From Gammaproteobacteria bacterium (GTDB lineage Bacteria > Pseudomonadota > Gammaproteobacteria > Pseudomonadales > Azotimanducaceae): DNA of 7,254 nt. The first letter of the stretch is position 1, and every line of letters begins with the position of its first letter. Below are positions 1-6,208 of this stretch, one piece after another. The DNA lies in NCBI GenBank assembly GCA_027295975.1, contig JAPUJX010000666.1, positions 1 to 7,254 of the forward strand, written 5' to 3'. Made by a program: the position numbers and the translations under genes. The notes under the pieces were generated by a model. That model saw nothing but the letters and a program-made list of their open reading frames with translations, was not told the origin of the DNA and made no database searches.

Positions 1-735
1 TCAACTCTTTGCGGCACGTTTCAGGTGTATGGCGTTGTCCAGGATACGATCAGCCAGGCGCGCAAAAGGCAATGACTGCAGCCAGACCCGACCGCGTCCC
101 TGTAAGGTCGCCAGGAACAGTCCCTCGCCGCCAAACAACATGGATTTCAGACCCCCCGCCAGTTGAATATCGTAGTCCACGCCAGCTTCGAACGCGACGA
201 TACAGCCGGTATCCACACGCAGCCGGCTACCTTCGAGTTCCTGCTCGAGGATGGTGCCCCCGGCATGAACGAACACTTTCCCATCGCCGCGCAAGCGCTG
301 CAGGATGAATCCCTCCCCCCCGAAAAAACCCGCACCCAGTCTTTTACTGAAGGCGATGGAGAGTTCGGTGCCCATGGCGGCGCACAGGAAGGCGTCTTTC
401 TGACAGATAATCTCACCACCTGTTTCGCCGAGATCGATGGGGACGATCTGGCCCGGATAGGGGGAGGCAAAAGCAACCCGCTGTTTACCCCGGCCGGCGT
501 TGGTGAAATGCGTCATGAACAGCGACTCGTTGGTGAGAAGACGTTTCGCGGCCCCGAACAGAGCACCAACAACTCCGCTCTCGGTCCCATCTCCCATCCG
601 GGACTCGAATTCGATGCCATCGGTCATGTACATCATCATGCCCGCCTCGGCGATTACCGATTCCCCCGGGTCCAACTGCACCTCCACGTACTGCATCGAA
701 TTACCGTGCAGTTCATAATCTATCTCATGGGCCAT
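1..735 (-). CDS. AIM24 / TIGR00266 family protein
   Basis: Complete 244-residue protein: ATG at 735, TGA at the very edge of the window. It matches the AIM24 (DUF124, TIGR00266) family, small soluble beta-rich proteins of poorly known function that are widespread in bacteria and related to yeast mitochondrial Aim24. Seen here: an N-terminal EAGMMMYM stretch (residues 30-37), a central [14 protein letters not shown] segment (66-79), and two similar Gly-rich blocks. These are [18 protein letters not shown] (137-154) and [18 protein letters not shown] (200-217), which suggest an internal duplication of the beta fold. There is no signal peptide and no membrane segment, so it is probably cytosolic. 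The start is well fixed by a strong ribosome site (GGAGGAAGG) just upstream. It lies one base after glk, so the two are almost certainly co-transcribed. Family assignment is firm; biochemical role is unknown. Confidence 0.93.
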   Translation of the reverse strand: MAHEIDYELHGNSMQYVEVQLDPGESVIAEAGMMMYMTDGIEFESRMGDGTESGVVGALFGAAKRLLTNESLFMTHFTNAGRGKQRVAFASPYPGQIVPIDLGETGGEIICQKDAFLCAAMGTELSIAFSKRLGAGFFGGEGFILQRLRGDGKVFVHAGGTILEQELEGSRLRVDTGCIVAFEAGVDYDIQLAGGLKSMLFGGEGLFLATLQGRGRVWLQSLPFARLADRILDNAIHLKRAAKS

Positions 736-736
736 A

Positions 737-1723
737 TCACCTTCCTCCGTCCATTGCGTCTGTGTTGGTAATCATGTCAGCTCCAGCCAGAATCTGCAGA
801 GCTCCCACCAGCCCCGGGTTCTCATCGAGAATCAGGTAGAGGGGTATTTGTTCGGCATAATCGCCGAGTGTTCCCCGTTCATCGAACCGTCTACGCAGCG
901 AGCTTGTGACGGCAAATTCCTCGAGCCGAGGAACGATACCCCCACCGATGTACACGCCCCCCTGTGCGCAGACCGTCAACGCGAGGTTGCCGGCCGCACC
1001 CCCGAGAATTCCAAAAAACAATTCCAACACCTGATGGCAGATCGGTTCGGCCGCACCCACCCCTGACCGGGTGATCCACTCCGGGGTGACCTCCTGCGGC
1101 GTCGTACCCCAAAGCACACACACCGCGCGGGAGAGGTTGACGAGCCCGGGACCCGACAACACGGTTTCCCAACTAACCTGCTCGTGCTCATCCAGGAGAA
1201 TCCGCAGAACCTCCTGCTCCAGAGGTGTACCGGGGGCCATATCGGCATGACCGCCTTCCGAGGGTAATACCAGCCAGCCGTTGGACCCACCCATGAGCAC
1301 GGCCATCCCTAATCCGCTGCCCGGTCCAACCACCGCCTTCGGTCCGGTGCGCTGCTGGCGTCCACCAATCTTTCTGAGGCGTTTCAGTACCGGCAGGGAT
1401 CGGGCGATGGCGTGAAAGTCGTTCACAACCGTTACCCGGCAGTTCAACAGGGTGCCGAGGGTGGCCCCATCGAATTCCAGAGTACCATTGGTGATCGCGC
1501 CCCGGCCGTTGTGCACCGGACCCGCCACGGCGATGACGCTGCCCGCGAGGGCATCAAACCCGAGTTCCCCGCGCGCCATCTCGACGAGTTCGAGAACATT
1601 ACCCGCCCGGGAGGTCGGCAAACTGGCGGTCTTGACGAGCGAACCCCCGCACCCCAGCGCAAACCTGGCGTTTGTGGCGCCAATGTCGGCGAGCAGGAAA
1701 ACGGGACTACCCATAACCGGCAT
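737..1723 (-). CDS. glk: glucokinase (E. coli Glk type)
   Basis: ATP-dependent phosphorylation of glucose to glucose-6-phosphate in the cytosol. The 328-residue length from ATG 1723 fits the roughly 320-residue family. Motifs in order: phosphate-binding [12 protein letters not shown] (12-23, where E. coli has GDVGGTNARLAL); VVNDF (99-103) with catalytic Asp102; [11 protein letters not shown] (133-143); EGGHADMAP (156-164) with sugar-binding Glu156 and His159; LSGPGLVNL (189-197) just after Glu186; [12 protein letters not shown] (255-266); NPGLVGA (302-308). These align with E. coli Glk active-site residues Asn99, Asp100, Glu157, His160 and Glu187. The frame stays open to a TTG at 1792, but I prefer ATG 1723: homologues begin there, a purine-rich AAGGCGGAAG lies about 8 bases upstream, and the predicted promoter would start transcription downstream of 1792. 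One base separates its stop from the downstream AIM24-family gene. Confidence 0.95.
   Translation of the reverse strand: MPVMGSPVFLLADIGATNARFALGCGGSLVKTASLPTSRAGNVLELVEMARGELGFDALAGSVIAVAGPVHNGRGAITNGTLEFDGATLGTLLNCRVTVVNDFHAIARSLPVLKRLRKIGGRQQRTGPKAVVGPGSGLGMAVLMGGSNGWLVLPSEGGHADMAPGTPLEQEVLRILLDEHEQVSWETVLSGPGLVNLSRAVCVLWGTTPQEVTPEWITRSGVGAAEPICHQVLELFFGILGGAAGNLALTVCAQGGVYIGGGIVPRLEEFAVTSSLRRRFDERGTLGDYAEQIPLYLILDENPGLVGALQILAGADMITNTDAMDGGR
740..748 (-). promoter_or_regulatory. ribosome-binding site of the AIM24-family gene, inside the glk 3' end
   Basis: On the minus strand GGAGGAAGG lies here, with its GGAGG core 8 bases before the ATG at 735. It is embedded in the last codons of glk (Asp-Gly-Gly-Arg-stop). 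The strong site allows efficient independent initiation, while the one-base gap between glk stop and ATG also permits translational coupling. Confidence 0.75.
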
Positions 1724-1740
1724 TTTGGCAGCTTCCGCCT

Positions 1741-1769
1741 TTGAAAGCCCCAGCAGCTTTGAGTATTGT
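1741..1769 (+). promoter_or_regulatory. candidate sigma70-type promoter for the opp operon
   Basis: Plus strand: -35 TTGAAA (1741-1746, 5/6), 17-base spacer, -10 TATTGT (1764-1769, 4/6). Transcription would start near 1776, about 38 bases before the oppA start. The spacer holds an imperfect inverted repeat, AAAGC (1744-1748) and GCTTT (1756-1760), that could be an operator half-site pair. The two divergent promoters nearly abut and probably compete for polymerase or share a regulator. Called from consensus match only. Confidence 0.4.
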
Positions 1770-1775
1770 CCAACC

Positions 1776-1805
1776 TTTAGAACCGACTCCAATAAACCAG
1801 GTCAA
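1776..1805 (-). promoter_or_regulatory. candidate sigma70-type promoter for glk
   Basis: Minus strand: -35 TTGACC (plus positions 1800-1805, 5/6 to consensus), 18-base spacer, -10 TCTAAA (1776-1781, 4/6). Transcription would start near 1769, giving a leader of about 45 bases to the ATG at 1723. Called by eye from consensus match and position only; no start-site data. Confidence 0.4.
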
Positions 1806-1813
1806 CATAACCC

Positions 1814-3379
1814 TTGTACATCTTGTCGCGCGTCGTTTTTTCTCTGGTCTGCTGGTGGCTGCTCGCTAGCCCGCTCCAGAGTGCCGAAACCATACATCTT
1901 GGCAATCCCGGCGAACCGGAAACCCTGGACCCCCACCGCTACAATCTGCGCCTGGAGGAAACCATATTGACGGATCTCTTCCTTGGATTGACGACGTTCA
2001 ATGCCCGGGGACAGATTGTGCCTGGCGCGGCCGCAGCCTGGACAACAAGCAGCGATGGGCTCACCTGGACGTTCACCCTGCGTAACGGACTCAAATGGTC
2101 CGATGGCAAAACGTTGACGGCTCACGATTTTGTCTACGCGTTTCGCCGGCTTCTGGCGCCTGAAACCGCGGCAAGCCTGGCGTATTTCATGTATCCGCTG
2201 AAAAACGCCGAAGCCGTTAATTCCGGCAAGTTGCCATCCGAGGAGCTTGGCGCCCGCGCCCTGGATGACCATACCCTGCTGTTGAGTCTGGAGGCCCCTT
2301 ACCCGCACTTGCCGGAACGGCTCCTGTACCCTACGGGCTACCCTGTACCGAAACACCTGATCGACCGGGTGGGTGACGCCTGGGTCAAACCGAAAAACTG
2401 GGTTTCCAACGGAGCCTATCGTCTGGAGGACTGGCAGCCACAGTCTCATGTCACCCTTGTCAAAAACGACTACTTCTTCGAGCCGGTTGAGATTGAACGA
2501 GTCAGTTATCATCCGTTGGCCAACGAACAATCCGCCTACAACCGCTATCGCGCCAGAGAGATCCACGCCATCAGCAGTTTCCCCTCCGGTGAACTCGATC
2601 GTGTTCGCAAAGATTTCGCCAGTCATCTCCGCCTCTCGCCGCTGTTGTCCATCGTTTACCTGGTGTTCAACACAACCGTCGTGCCGTTCGAAGATACCCG
2701 GGTCCGCCAGGCACTTGCCCTGGTCGTGGATGCGGACCTCATCACGGTCAAGGTGCAGCGTTCGGGTAACGTCGCCAACGGGAGTTTCGTGCCGGCGAAC
2801 GTCGTCGACTACACGCCGGCAGTCATGCCGCACCTCAACCTGAACCGGGGAGAGCGTCGCGAGACGGCGCTCAGGCTGCTTCGCGAAGCCGGGTACGGAC
2901 CAGACAATCCGCTGCGGGTGACAATGCGTTATGTTAGCGGTACAGAGGCTAAGAAAACCCAACTCGCCATTGCCAGCTTCTGGAAAAACATCGGGGTTGA
3001 AACCCAGCTGCATCATGCCGAGCTCAAGGTCCATTTTGCCGACCTGCGTCAGGGAGATTTTCAGGTCGCCCAGGCCGGGTGGTTCGGTGAAAACAACGCA
3101 GAACACTACCTGGGGTTATTGGTTTCAGACACAGGCAACGTCAACTATGGGCGGTACGCCAATCCGGAATACGATGCGCTGATGCATGCGGCAAGACAAA
3201 AGGCAAACGTGAAAGTTCGCAACGTTCTTCTGCGTAAGGCGGAAGCAGTCGGAATCGCCGAGTACCCGGTGATACCCCTGTACTCCGTCATGATCCGGCG
3301 ACTGGTTGATCCCGCCATCACTGGCTGGCATGAAAACTCGAGAGACACCCATCCGGTAAGATTTCTCGGCTGGCGTTGA
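1814..3379 (+). CDS. oppA: periplasmic oligopeptide-binding protein, OppA-like (SBP family 5)
   Basis: Periplasmic receptor that would deliver peptides or similar ligands to the OppB/OppC permeases encoded next. 521 residues with an N-terminal signal peptide: hydrophobic core about 7-20 and cleavage probably near QSA/ET (about 24-25). No lipobox cysteine, so it is likely soluble. Family 5 features: EPETLDPHRY (34-43), the signature region NGLKWSDGKTLTAHDFVYAF (91-110), SNGAYRLEDW (198-207), VFNTTVVPFEDTRVRQALAL (284-303), and AGW (421-423). After AGW, E. coli OppA has an aspartate that binds the peptide amino terminus; here alignment places Glu426. The start is a non-ATG codon: an in-frame TAA at 1808 limits it to TTG 1814 or TTG 1823, and neither has a good ribosome site (a distant AGG at 1799 at best). 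Transcribed divergently from glk; first gene of the operon. Confidence 0.92.
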   Translation: MYILSRVVFSLVCWWLLASPLQSAETIHLGNPGEPETLDPHRYNLRLEETILTDLFLGLTTFNARGQIVPGAAAAWTTSSDGLTWTFTLRNGLKWSDGKTLTAHDFVYAFRRLLAPETAASLAYFMYPLKNAEAVNSGKLPSEELGARALDDHTLLLSLEAPYPHLPERLLYPTGYPVPKHLIDRVGDAWVKPKNWVSNGAYRLEDWQPQSHVTLVKNDYFFEPVEIERVSYHPLANEQSAYNRYRAREIHAISSFPSGELDRVRKDFASHLRLSPLLSIVYLVFNTTVVPFEDTRVRQALALVVDADLITVKVQRSGNVANGSFVPANVVDYTPAVMPHLNLNRGERRETALRLLREAGYGPDNPLRVTMRYVSGTEAKKTQLAIASFWKNIGVETQLHHAELKVHFADLRQGDFQVAQAGWFGENNAEHYLGLLVSDTGNVNYGRYANPEYDALMHAARQKANVKVRNVLLRKAEAVGIAEYPVIPLYSVMIRRLVDPAITGWHENSRDTHPVRFLGWR

Positions 3380-3387
3380 GAGCCCAG

Positions 3388-4308
3388 ATGGCGCGCTTCC
3401 TGCTGACCCGGACCCTGTCAACCCTGTTCACTTTCTGGCTCATCGTCACCGTCGTGTTTTTCCTCATGCGCCTCGCACCCGGCGGGCCTTTTGATGGAGA
3501 ACGTCGTTTGCCACCAGAGGTCGAAACGAATCTGCGTGCCGCATACAACCTCGACAAATCTCTACCGCAGCAATATATCGACTACCTCGGCATGCTCGGT
3601 CGCGGTGATCTCGGCCCATCGTTCAGGCAGAAGGATTTTTCGGTAAACGAGTTGGTCGCCACCGGACTGCCGGTCAGCCTCACGATAGGGGGTCTCGCAC
3701 TGTTCATCGCGATAACCCTCGGTATCACGGTCGGACTGAAGGCGGGTTTAGCACCCGGCTCTCGATCCGACATGCTGTTGATGGGAGTGACCAATGTGGG
3801 CATTGCAATGCCCACCATTATCGTCGCCCCACTGTTCATCCTGATATTTGGTGTTGCTCTCGGCTGGTTACCCACGGGCGGGCTCGGGGGCTTCACTCAT
3901 TACATTCTGCCACCTATCGCCCTGGCATTGCCGTTTACAGCCGCAATCGCGCGCCTCACTCGCGGAAGCGTCGTGGAGACCCTCTCCGAGCCGCATCTGA
4001 CGACGGCCAGAGCCAAGGGTCTGACCGAACGCATGATCATTCGCCGCCATATCCTGCCAATCGCACTGTTGCCGGTGGTTTCCTATCTTGGCCCCGCTGC
4101 CGCTGCGCTCTTGACGGGATCGGTGGTTATCGAACAGGTGTTCGAACTGCCGGGTATCGGACGTTATTTCGTCCAGGGCGCGTTGAACCGCGACTACACA
4201 TTGGTGATGGGCGTCGTGGTTGTTTACGCGGCGTTGATACTGCTGTTCAACCTGCTGGTGGATCTCGCCTACGCGCGGATGGATCCACGTATTCGACTAC
4301 AACCATGA
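3388..4308 (+). CDS. oppB: oligopeptide ABC transporter permease OppB
   Basis: Inner-membrane permease that forms the translocation pore with OppC. From ATG 3388 the protein is 306 residues, the length of E. coli OppB, and similar end to end. Seen: first membrane segment about 10-28, then MRLAPGGPFDGERRLPPEV (27-45) as in E. coli; further hydrophobic segments near 97-120, 133-162, 172-187, 226-247 and 272-296; the ATPase-coupling EAA-type loop at 204-224 (TARAKG core 206-211); and the GPAAAALLTGSVVIEQVF block (235-252). The frame also allows TTG 3376 overlapping the oppA stop. I prefer ATG 3388, which has GAGAG five bases upstream and the usual N-terminus. It starts 8 bases after oppA ends. 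The ATPase that its EAA loop should contact is not encoded in this window. Confidence 0.95.
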   Translation: MARFLLTRTLSTLFTFWLIVTVVFFLMRLAPGGPFDGERRLPPEVETNLRAAYNLDKSLPQQYIDYLGMLGRGDLGPSFRQKDFSVNELVATGLPVSLTIGGLALFIAITLGITVGLKAGLAPGSRSDMLLMGVTNVGIAMPTIIVAPLFILIFGVALGWLPTGGLGGFTHYILPPIALALPFTAAIARLTRGSVVETLSEPHLTTARAKGLTERMIIRRHILPIALLPVVSYLGPAAAALLTGSVVIEQVFELPGIGRYFVQGALNRDYTLVMGVVVVYAALILLFNLLVDLAYARMDPRIRLQP

Positions 4309-5213
4309 TCCGCTCGGTGGTAACGAGCGCTCTGTTCGACACCCGACTGGCACGCATCTGCAGCCTGATTCTCGGAGCGATCGTGCTGCTGGCATGGCTG
4401 GGTCCGCTGTTCTCCGGCTGGAAGTTCGATGAAATCGACTGGGACGCGCTGGAATCGCCGCCCAGCGCAACACACTGGTTCGGCACGGATTTCATCGGCC
4501 GGGATCTTTTTGTACGTTCAATGCTGGGGGCTCGCGTATCCCTGGGGATAGCCCTGGTCGCGACCGTCGTCAGTGTACTCGTCGGCATCCCATGGGGCGC
4601 CGTGGCCGGCTACCTGGGGGGCCGGACCGATCAGCTGATGATGCGCTTTGTAGATATGTTGTACGCAGTTCCGTTCGTGCTGATTGTCATCCTGCTCGTT
4701 GTGATTTTCGGTAGAAATCCCTATCTGCTGTTCATGGCGCTCGGAGCGATTTTCTGGCTGGATATCGCCCGCATCGTACGCGGTCAGACCCTGCGGTTGC
4801 GTACCCAACCTTTCATTGCTGCCGCGCGTTTACTCGGTGTTTCAACGCCGGCCATCGTGCTGAGGCATGTGGTACCGAATGTCATGGGACCTGCCCTGGT
4901 GTACGCAACGTTGACGATTCCGGGGGTAATTCTGGCGGAAAGTTTCATCAGCTTTTTAGGTCTGGGAATTCAGGAACCCGACACCAGTTGGGGCGTGCTC
5001 ATTGCCGACGGAACACAAACCATGGAATCTTCCCCCTGGACCCTGATCTTCCCGGGTGTTCTGCTCGCCATGACGATCTGGTGCACAAACATGCTGGGCG
5101 ACCGCCTTCGTGATCGGATGGAGGCCGCTACCGGTTATACTCGCGCCTCTGGAAGACGCGTCCAGGAAGGACGCGTCCCGGGAGGACGCGCCCTCGGAGG
5201 ACGTAGAACATGA
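4305..5213 (+). CDS. oppC: oligopeptide ABC transporter permease OppC
   Basis: Second inner-membrane subunit of the Opp-type importer. 302 residues. Seen: N-terminal membrane segment (about 18-36), then HWFGTDFIGRDLFVR (57-71, compare E. coli GTDSSGRDLLVR), GARVSLGIAL (75-84), SGYLGG-like AGYLGG (101-106), WLDIARIVRGQTL (151-163), EAA-type loop IAAARLLGVSTP (171-182) with HVVPN (188-192), and ESFISFLGLGIQEP (212-225). The ATG overlaps the oppB stop as ATGA and has no purine-rich ribosome site close upstream, so translation probably depends on coupling to oppB. Homologues end soon after the GDRLRDRM region (265-272). Here about 30 further residues follow, ending in four Gly/Arg-rich pentapeptides (283-302) encoded by a 15-bp tandem repeat. 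The stop overlaps the next start as ATGA. Confidence 0.95.
   Translation: MIRSVVTSALFDTRLARICSLILGAIVLLAWLGPLFSGWKFDEIDWDALESPPSATHWFGTDFIGRDLFVRSMLGARVSLGIALVATVVSVLVGIPWGAVAGYLGGRTDQLMMRFVDMLYAVPFVLIVILLVVIFGRNPYLLFMALGAIFWLDIARIVRGQTLRLRTQPFIAAARLLGVSTPAIVLRHVVPNVMGPALVYATLTIPGVILAESFISFLGLGIQEPDTSWGVLIADGTQTMESSPWTLIFPGVLLAMTIWCTNMLGDRLRDRMEAATGYTRASGRRVQEGRVPGGRALGGRRT
5155..5177 (+). promoter_or_regulatory. strong hairpin in the oppC-LLM junction, with mutually exclusive alternatives
   Basis: Arms GACGCGTCC (5155-5163) and GGACGCGTC (5169-5177) pair perfectly over 9 bases around an AGGAA loop. A competing hairpin uses CGCGTCC (5172-5178) and GGACGCG (5184-5190), 7 base pairs around CGGGA. 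A weaker third (5188-5204, one internal mismatch) would pair with the GGAGGA ribosome site of the next gene. The first and third can coexist; the second excludes the first and competes for shared bases of the third (5188-5190). No T-tract follows, so it is not a classical terminator. The pairing is seen in the sequence; a role in tuning LLM expression or RNA processing is inference. Confidence 0.5.
5196..5201 (+). promoter_or_regulatory. ribosome-binding site of the LLM gene
   Basis: GGAGGA ends 8 bases before ATG 5210, an optimal spacing. It is the start of the fourth tandem repeat unit, so the repeat array itself supplies the initiation signal and offers similar GGAGG sequence one unit upstream (5181-5185). 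Confidence 0.75.
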
Positions 5214-6136
5214 CGATCAGCGCAGGCCTCGGCATCGCGAACTTCTCTTTCGATGACGCCGCCGGATTCTGGCAATGGGTCGATCTCTGTGACAGCGGCG
5301 GGGTCGATTCGATATGGCAGAGCGACCGCATTATCAGCAAAGACGATAATCTCGAATGTATGAGCGTGATGGCGGCGCTGGCGGGAGCCACCAAAAACAT
5401 CAAATTCGGCATGAACGTGGCAAGCCTGGGTCTGCGCGACCCGGTGGTCACCGCCAAGGCCTGTGCCACCATCGACGTATTGAGCGGCGGACGCCTGCTG
5501 CCGGCGTTTGGCGTCGGAAGCGCAATCTCGCGCGACTACGTCGCCACCGGAACACCCACCAAAGGCCGTGGCAAGCGTACCGCCGAAGGACTGGAAATAT
5601 TATCGCGGTTATGGTCCGAGGAAACGGTGACGATGGAAGGCACCTATTACCAATTGAACGAGGCCAGCATTGCGCCAAGACCGATCCAGAACCCAATGCC
5701 GTTGTGGGTTGGCGGATCGGCAAAACAAGCCATCGAACGTACGGCGCGTTGGGGTACCGGATGGCAGGCCGGAATCGATTCCGCGGATCAGGTAGGTCCC
5801 ATCATCGAGGCAATCAAGGCGCGCACCGAACAACTCGGTCGGCAGATCGACGAAGATCACTACGGGGCTGGATTTGGTTTCCGTTTCGGCGGTTCGGACG
5901 AGCCGATTGTCCAGAAATACAACAACCTGCTGACGAAACGTCTGGGGCGCGATCCCGAGGGGTTTACCGCCGTCGGGGGCACGGAGGAAATCATGAGGCT
6001 TCTCGCGGATTTCCGCAAAGCCGGGGTGCACAAATTCATCCTGAGACCAATCGCCGCGGGCACCGCGGACATGATGACTCAGACCGAACGGTTGCTAGAA
6101 GAGGTACTACCCGAGGTCCGGGCGCTCAACCAATAA
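5210..6136 (+). CDS. LLM class flavin-dependent oxidoreductase (bacterial luciferase family)
   Basis: Complete 308-residue luciferase-like monooxygenase, expected to be a cytosolic TIM barrel that uses reduced FMN (or F420 in some relatives) to oxidise a small organic substrate. Seen: N-terminal GLGIANFSFDDAAGFWQWVD (6-25); Trp36-Gln-Ser-Asp-Arg40 at the position of the usual bright/early barrel motif; KFGMNVASLGLRDPVVTAKA (65-84); TIDVLSGGRLLPAFGVG (87-103), the strongest family signature; GRGKRTAEGLEILSRLW (119-135); GTYYQL (144-149); and APRPIQNPMPLWVGGSA (155-171). Start fixed by GGAGGA eight bases upstream and by ATGA overlap with oppC, so it is co-translated with the transporter. No flavin reductase gene lies nearby. 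The exact substrate and cofactor cannot be read from the sequence. It occupies the place where oppD would be expected. Confidence 0.93.
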   Translation: MTISAGLGIANFSFDDAAGFWQWVDLCDSGGVDSIWQSDRIISKDDNLECMSVMAALAGATKNIKFGMNVASLGLRDPVVTAKACATIDVLSGGRLLPAFGVGSAISRDYVATGTPTKGRGKRTAEGLEILSRLWSEETVTMEGTYYQLNEASIAPRPIQNPMPLWVGGSAKQAIERTARWGTGWQAGIDSADQVGPIIEAIKARTEQLGRQIDEDHYGAGFGFRFGGSDEPIVQKYNNLLTKRLGRDPEGFTAVGGTEEIMRLLADFRKAGVHKFILRPIAAGTADMMTQTERLLEEVLPEVRALNQ

Positions 6137-6148
6137 AAGACTTAAACG

Positions 6149-6168
6149 GGGTCAGGTTGAACTGACCC
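6149..6168 (+). repeat. perfect short hairpin after the LLM gene (possible REP-like element or terminator)
   Basis: GGGTCAG (6149-6155) and CTGACCC (6162-6168) pair perfectly over 7 bases around GTTGAA. It starts 12 bases after the LLM stop. No run of T follows (GGGTAATATCG), so it is a weak candidate for intrinsic termination. The AAACGGGGTCAG context resembles dispersed GGGGTCAG palindromes I recall from proteobacterial intergenic regions, some linked to REP-associated transposases; that likeness is from memory and untested. Confidence 0.5.
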
Positions 6169-6208
6169 GGGTAATATCGAATTACACTCACCAGCCGGGG
6201 GAAACCTT

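Larger units (their letters stand above)
5151..5210 (+). repeat. tandem 15-bp repeat, about four degenerate copies, at the oppC 3' end
   Basis: Units at 5151-5165, 5166-5180, 5181-5195 and 5196-5210. Each begins GGA/GAA, then GGA or AGA, then CGC or CGT: GGAAGACGCGTCCAG, GAAGGACGCGTCCCG, GGAGGACGCGCCCTC, GGAGGACGTAGAACA. The 15-base period keeps the oppC frame and encodes GRRVQ, EGRVP, GGRAL, GGRRT. The copies differ from one another, so it is not a recent expansion. The last copy carries the ribosome-binding site and first base of the next gene. Confidence 0.85.

Noticed and set aside
163..771. 202-codon plus-strand frame opposite the AIM24-family gene
   Set aside because: It is antisense to a firm family match, runs across the glk junction and shows no motifs.
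1724..1792. TTG at 1792 as the glk start, adding 23 residues
   Set aside because: No ribosome site precedes it, homologues lack the extension, and the best promoter would start transcription downstream of it.
1802..3106. 434-codon open frame on the minus strand opposite oppA
   Set aside because: It is entirely antisense to a well-supported oppA, shows no recognisable domain, and such long antisense frames arise from GC-rich codon bias.
3376..3387. TTG at 3376 as the oppB start, overlapping the oppA stop
   Set aside because: ATG 3388 gives exactly the family length and the usual N-terminus and has GAGAG at proper spacing.
5155..5190. Intrinsic terminator between oppC and the LLM gene
   Set aside because: The hairpins lie inside the oppC coding sequence, no T-tract follows, and the next gene overlaps oppC.
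5151..5210. CRISPR array
   Set aside because: The 15-bp units are contiguous, with no spacers, and keep the reading frame of oppC.
5356..6165. 269-codon plus-strand frame inside the LLM gene
   Set aside because: It is a shifted frame of the LLM gene, rich in Arg, Gly and His as expected from an out-of-frame GC-rich read, with no domain of its own.
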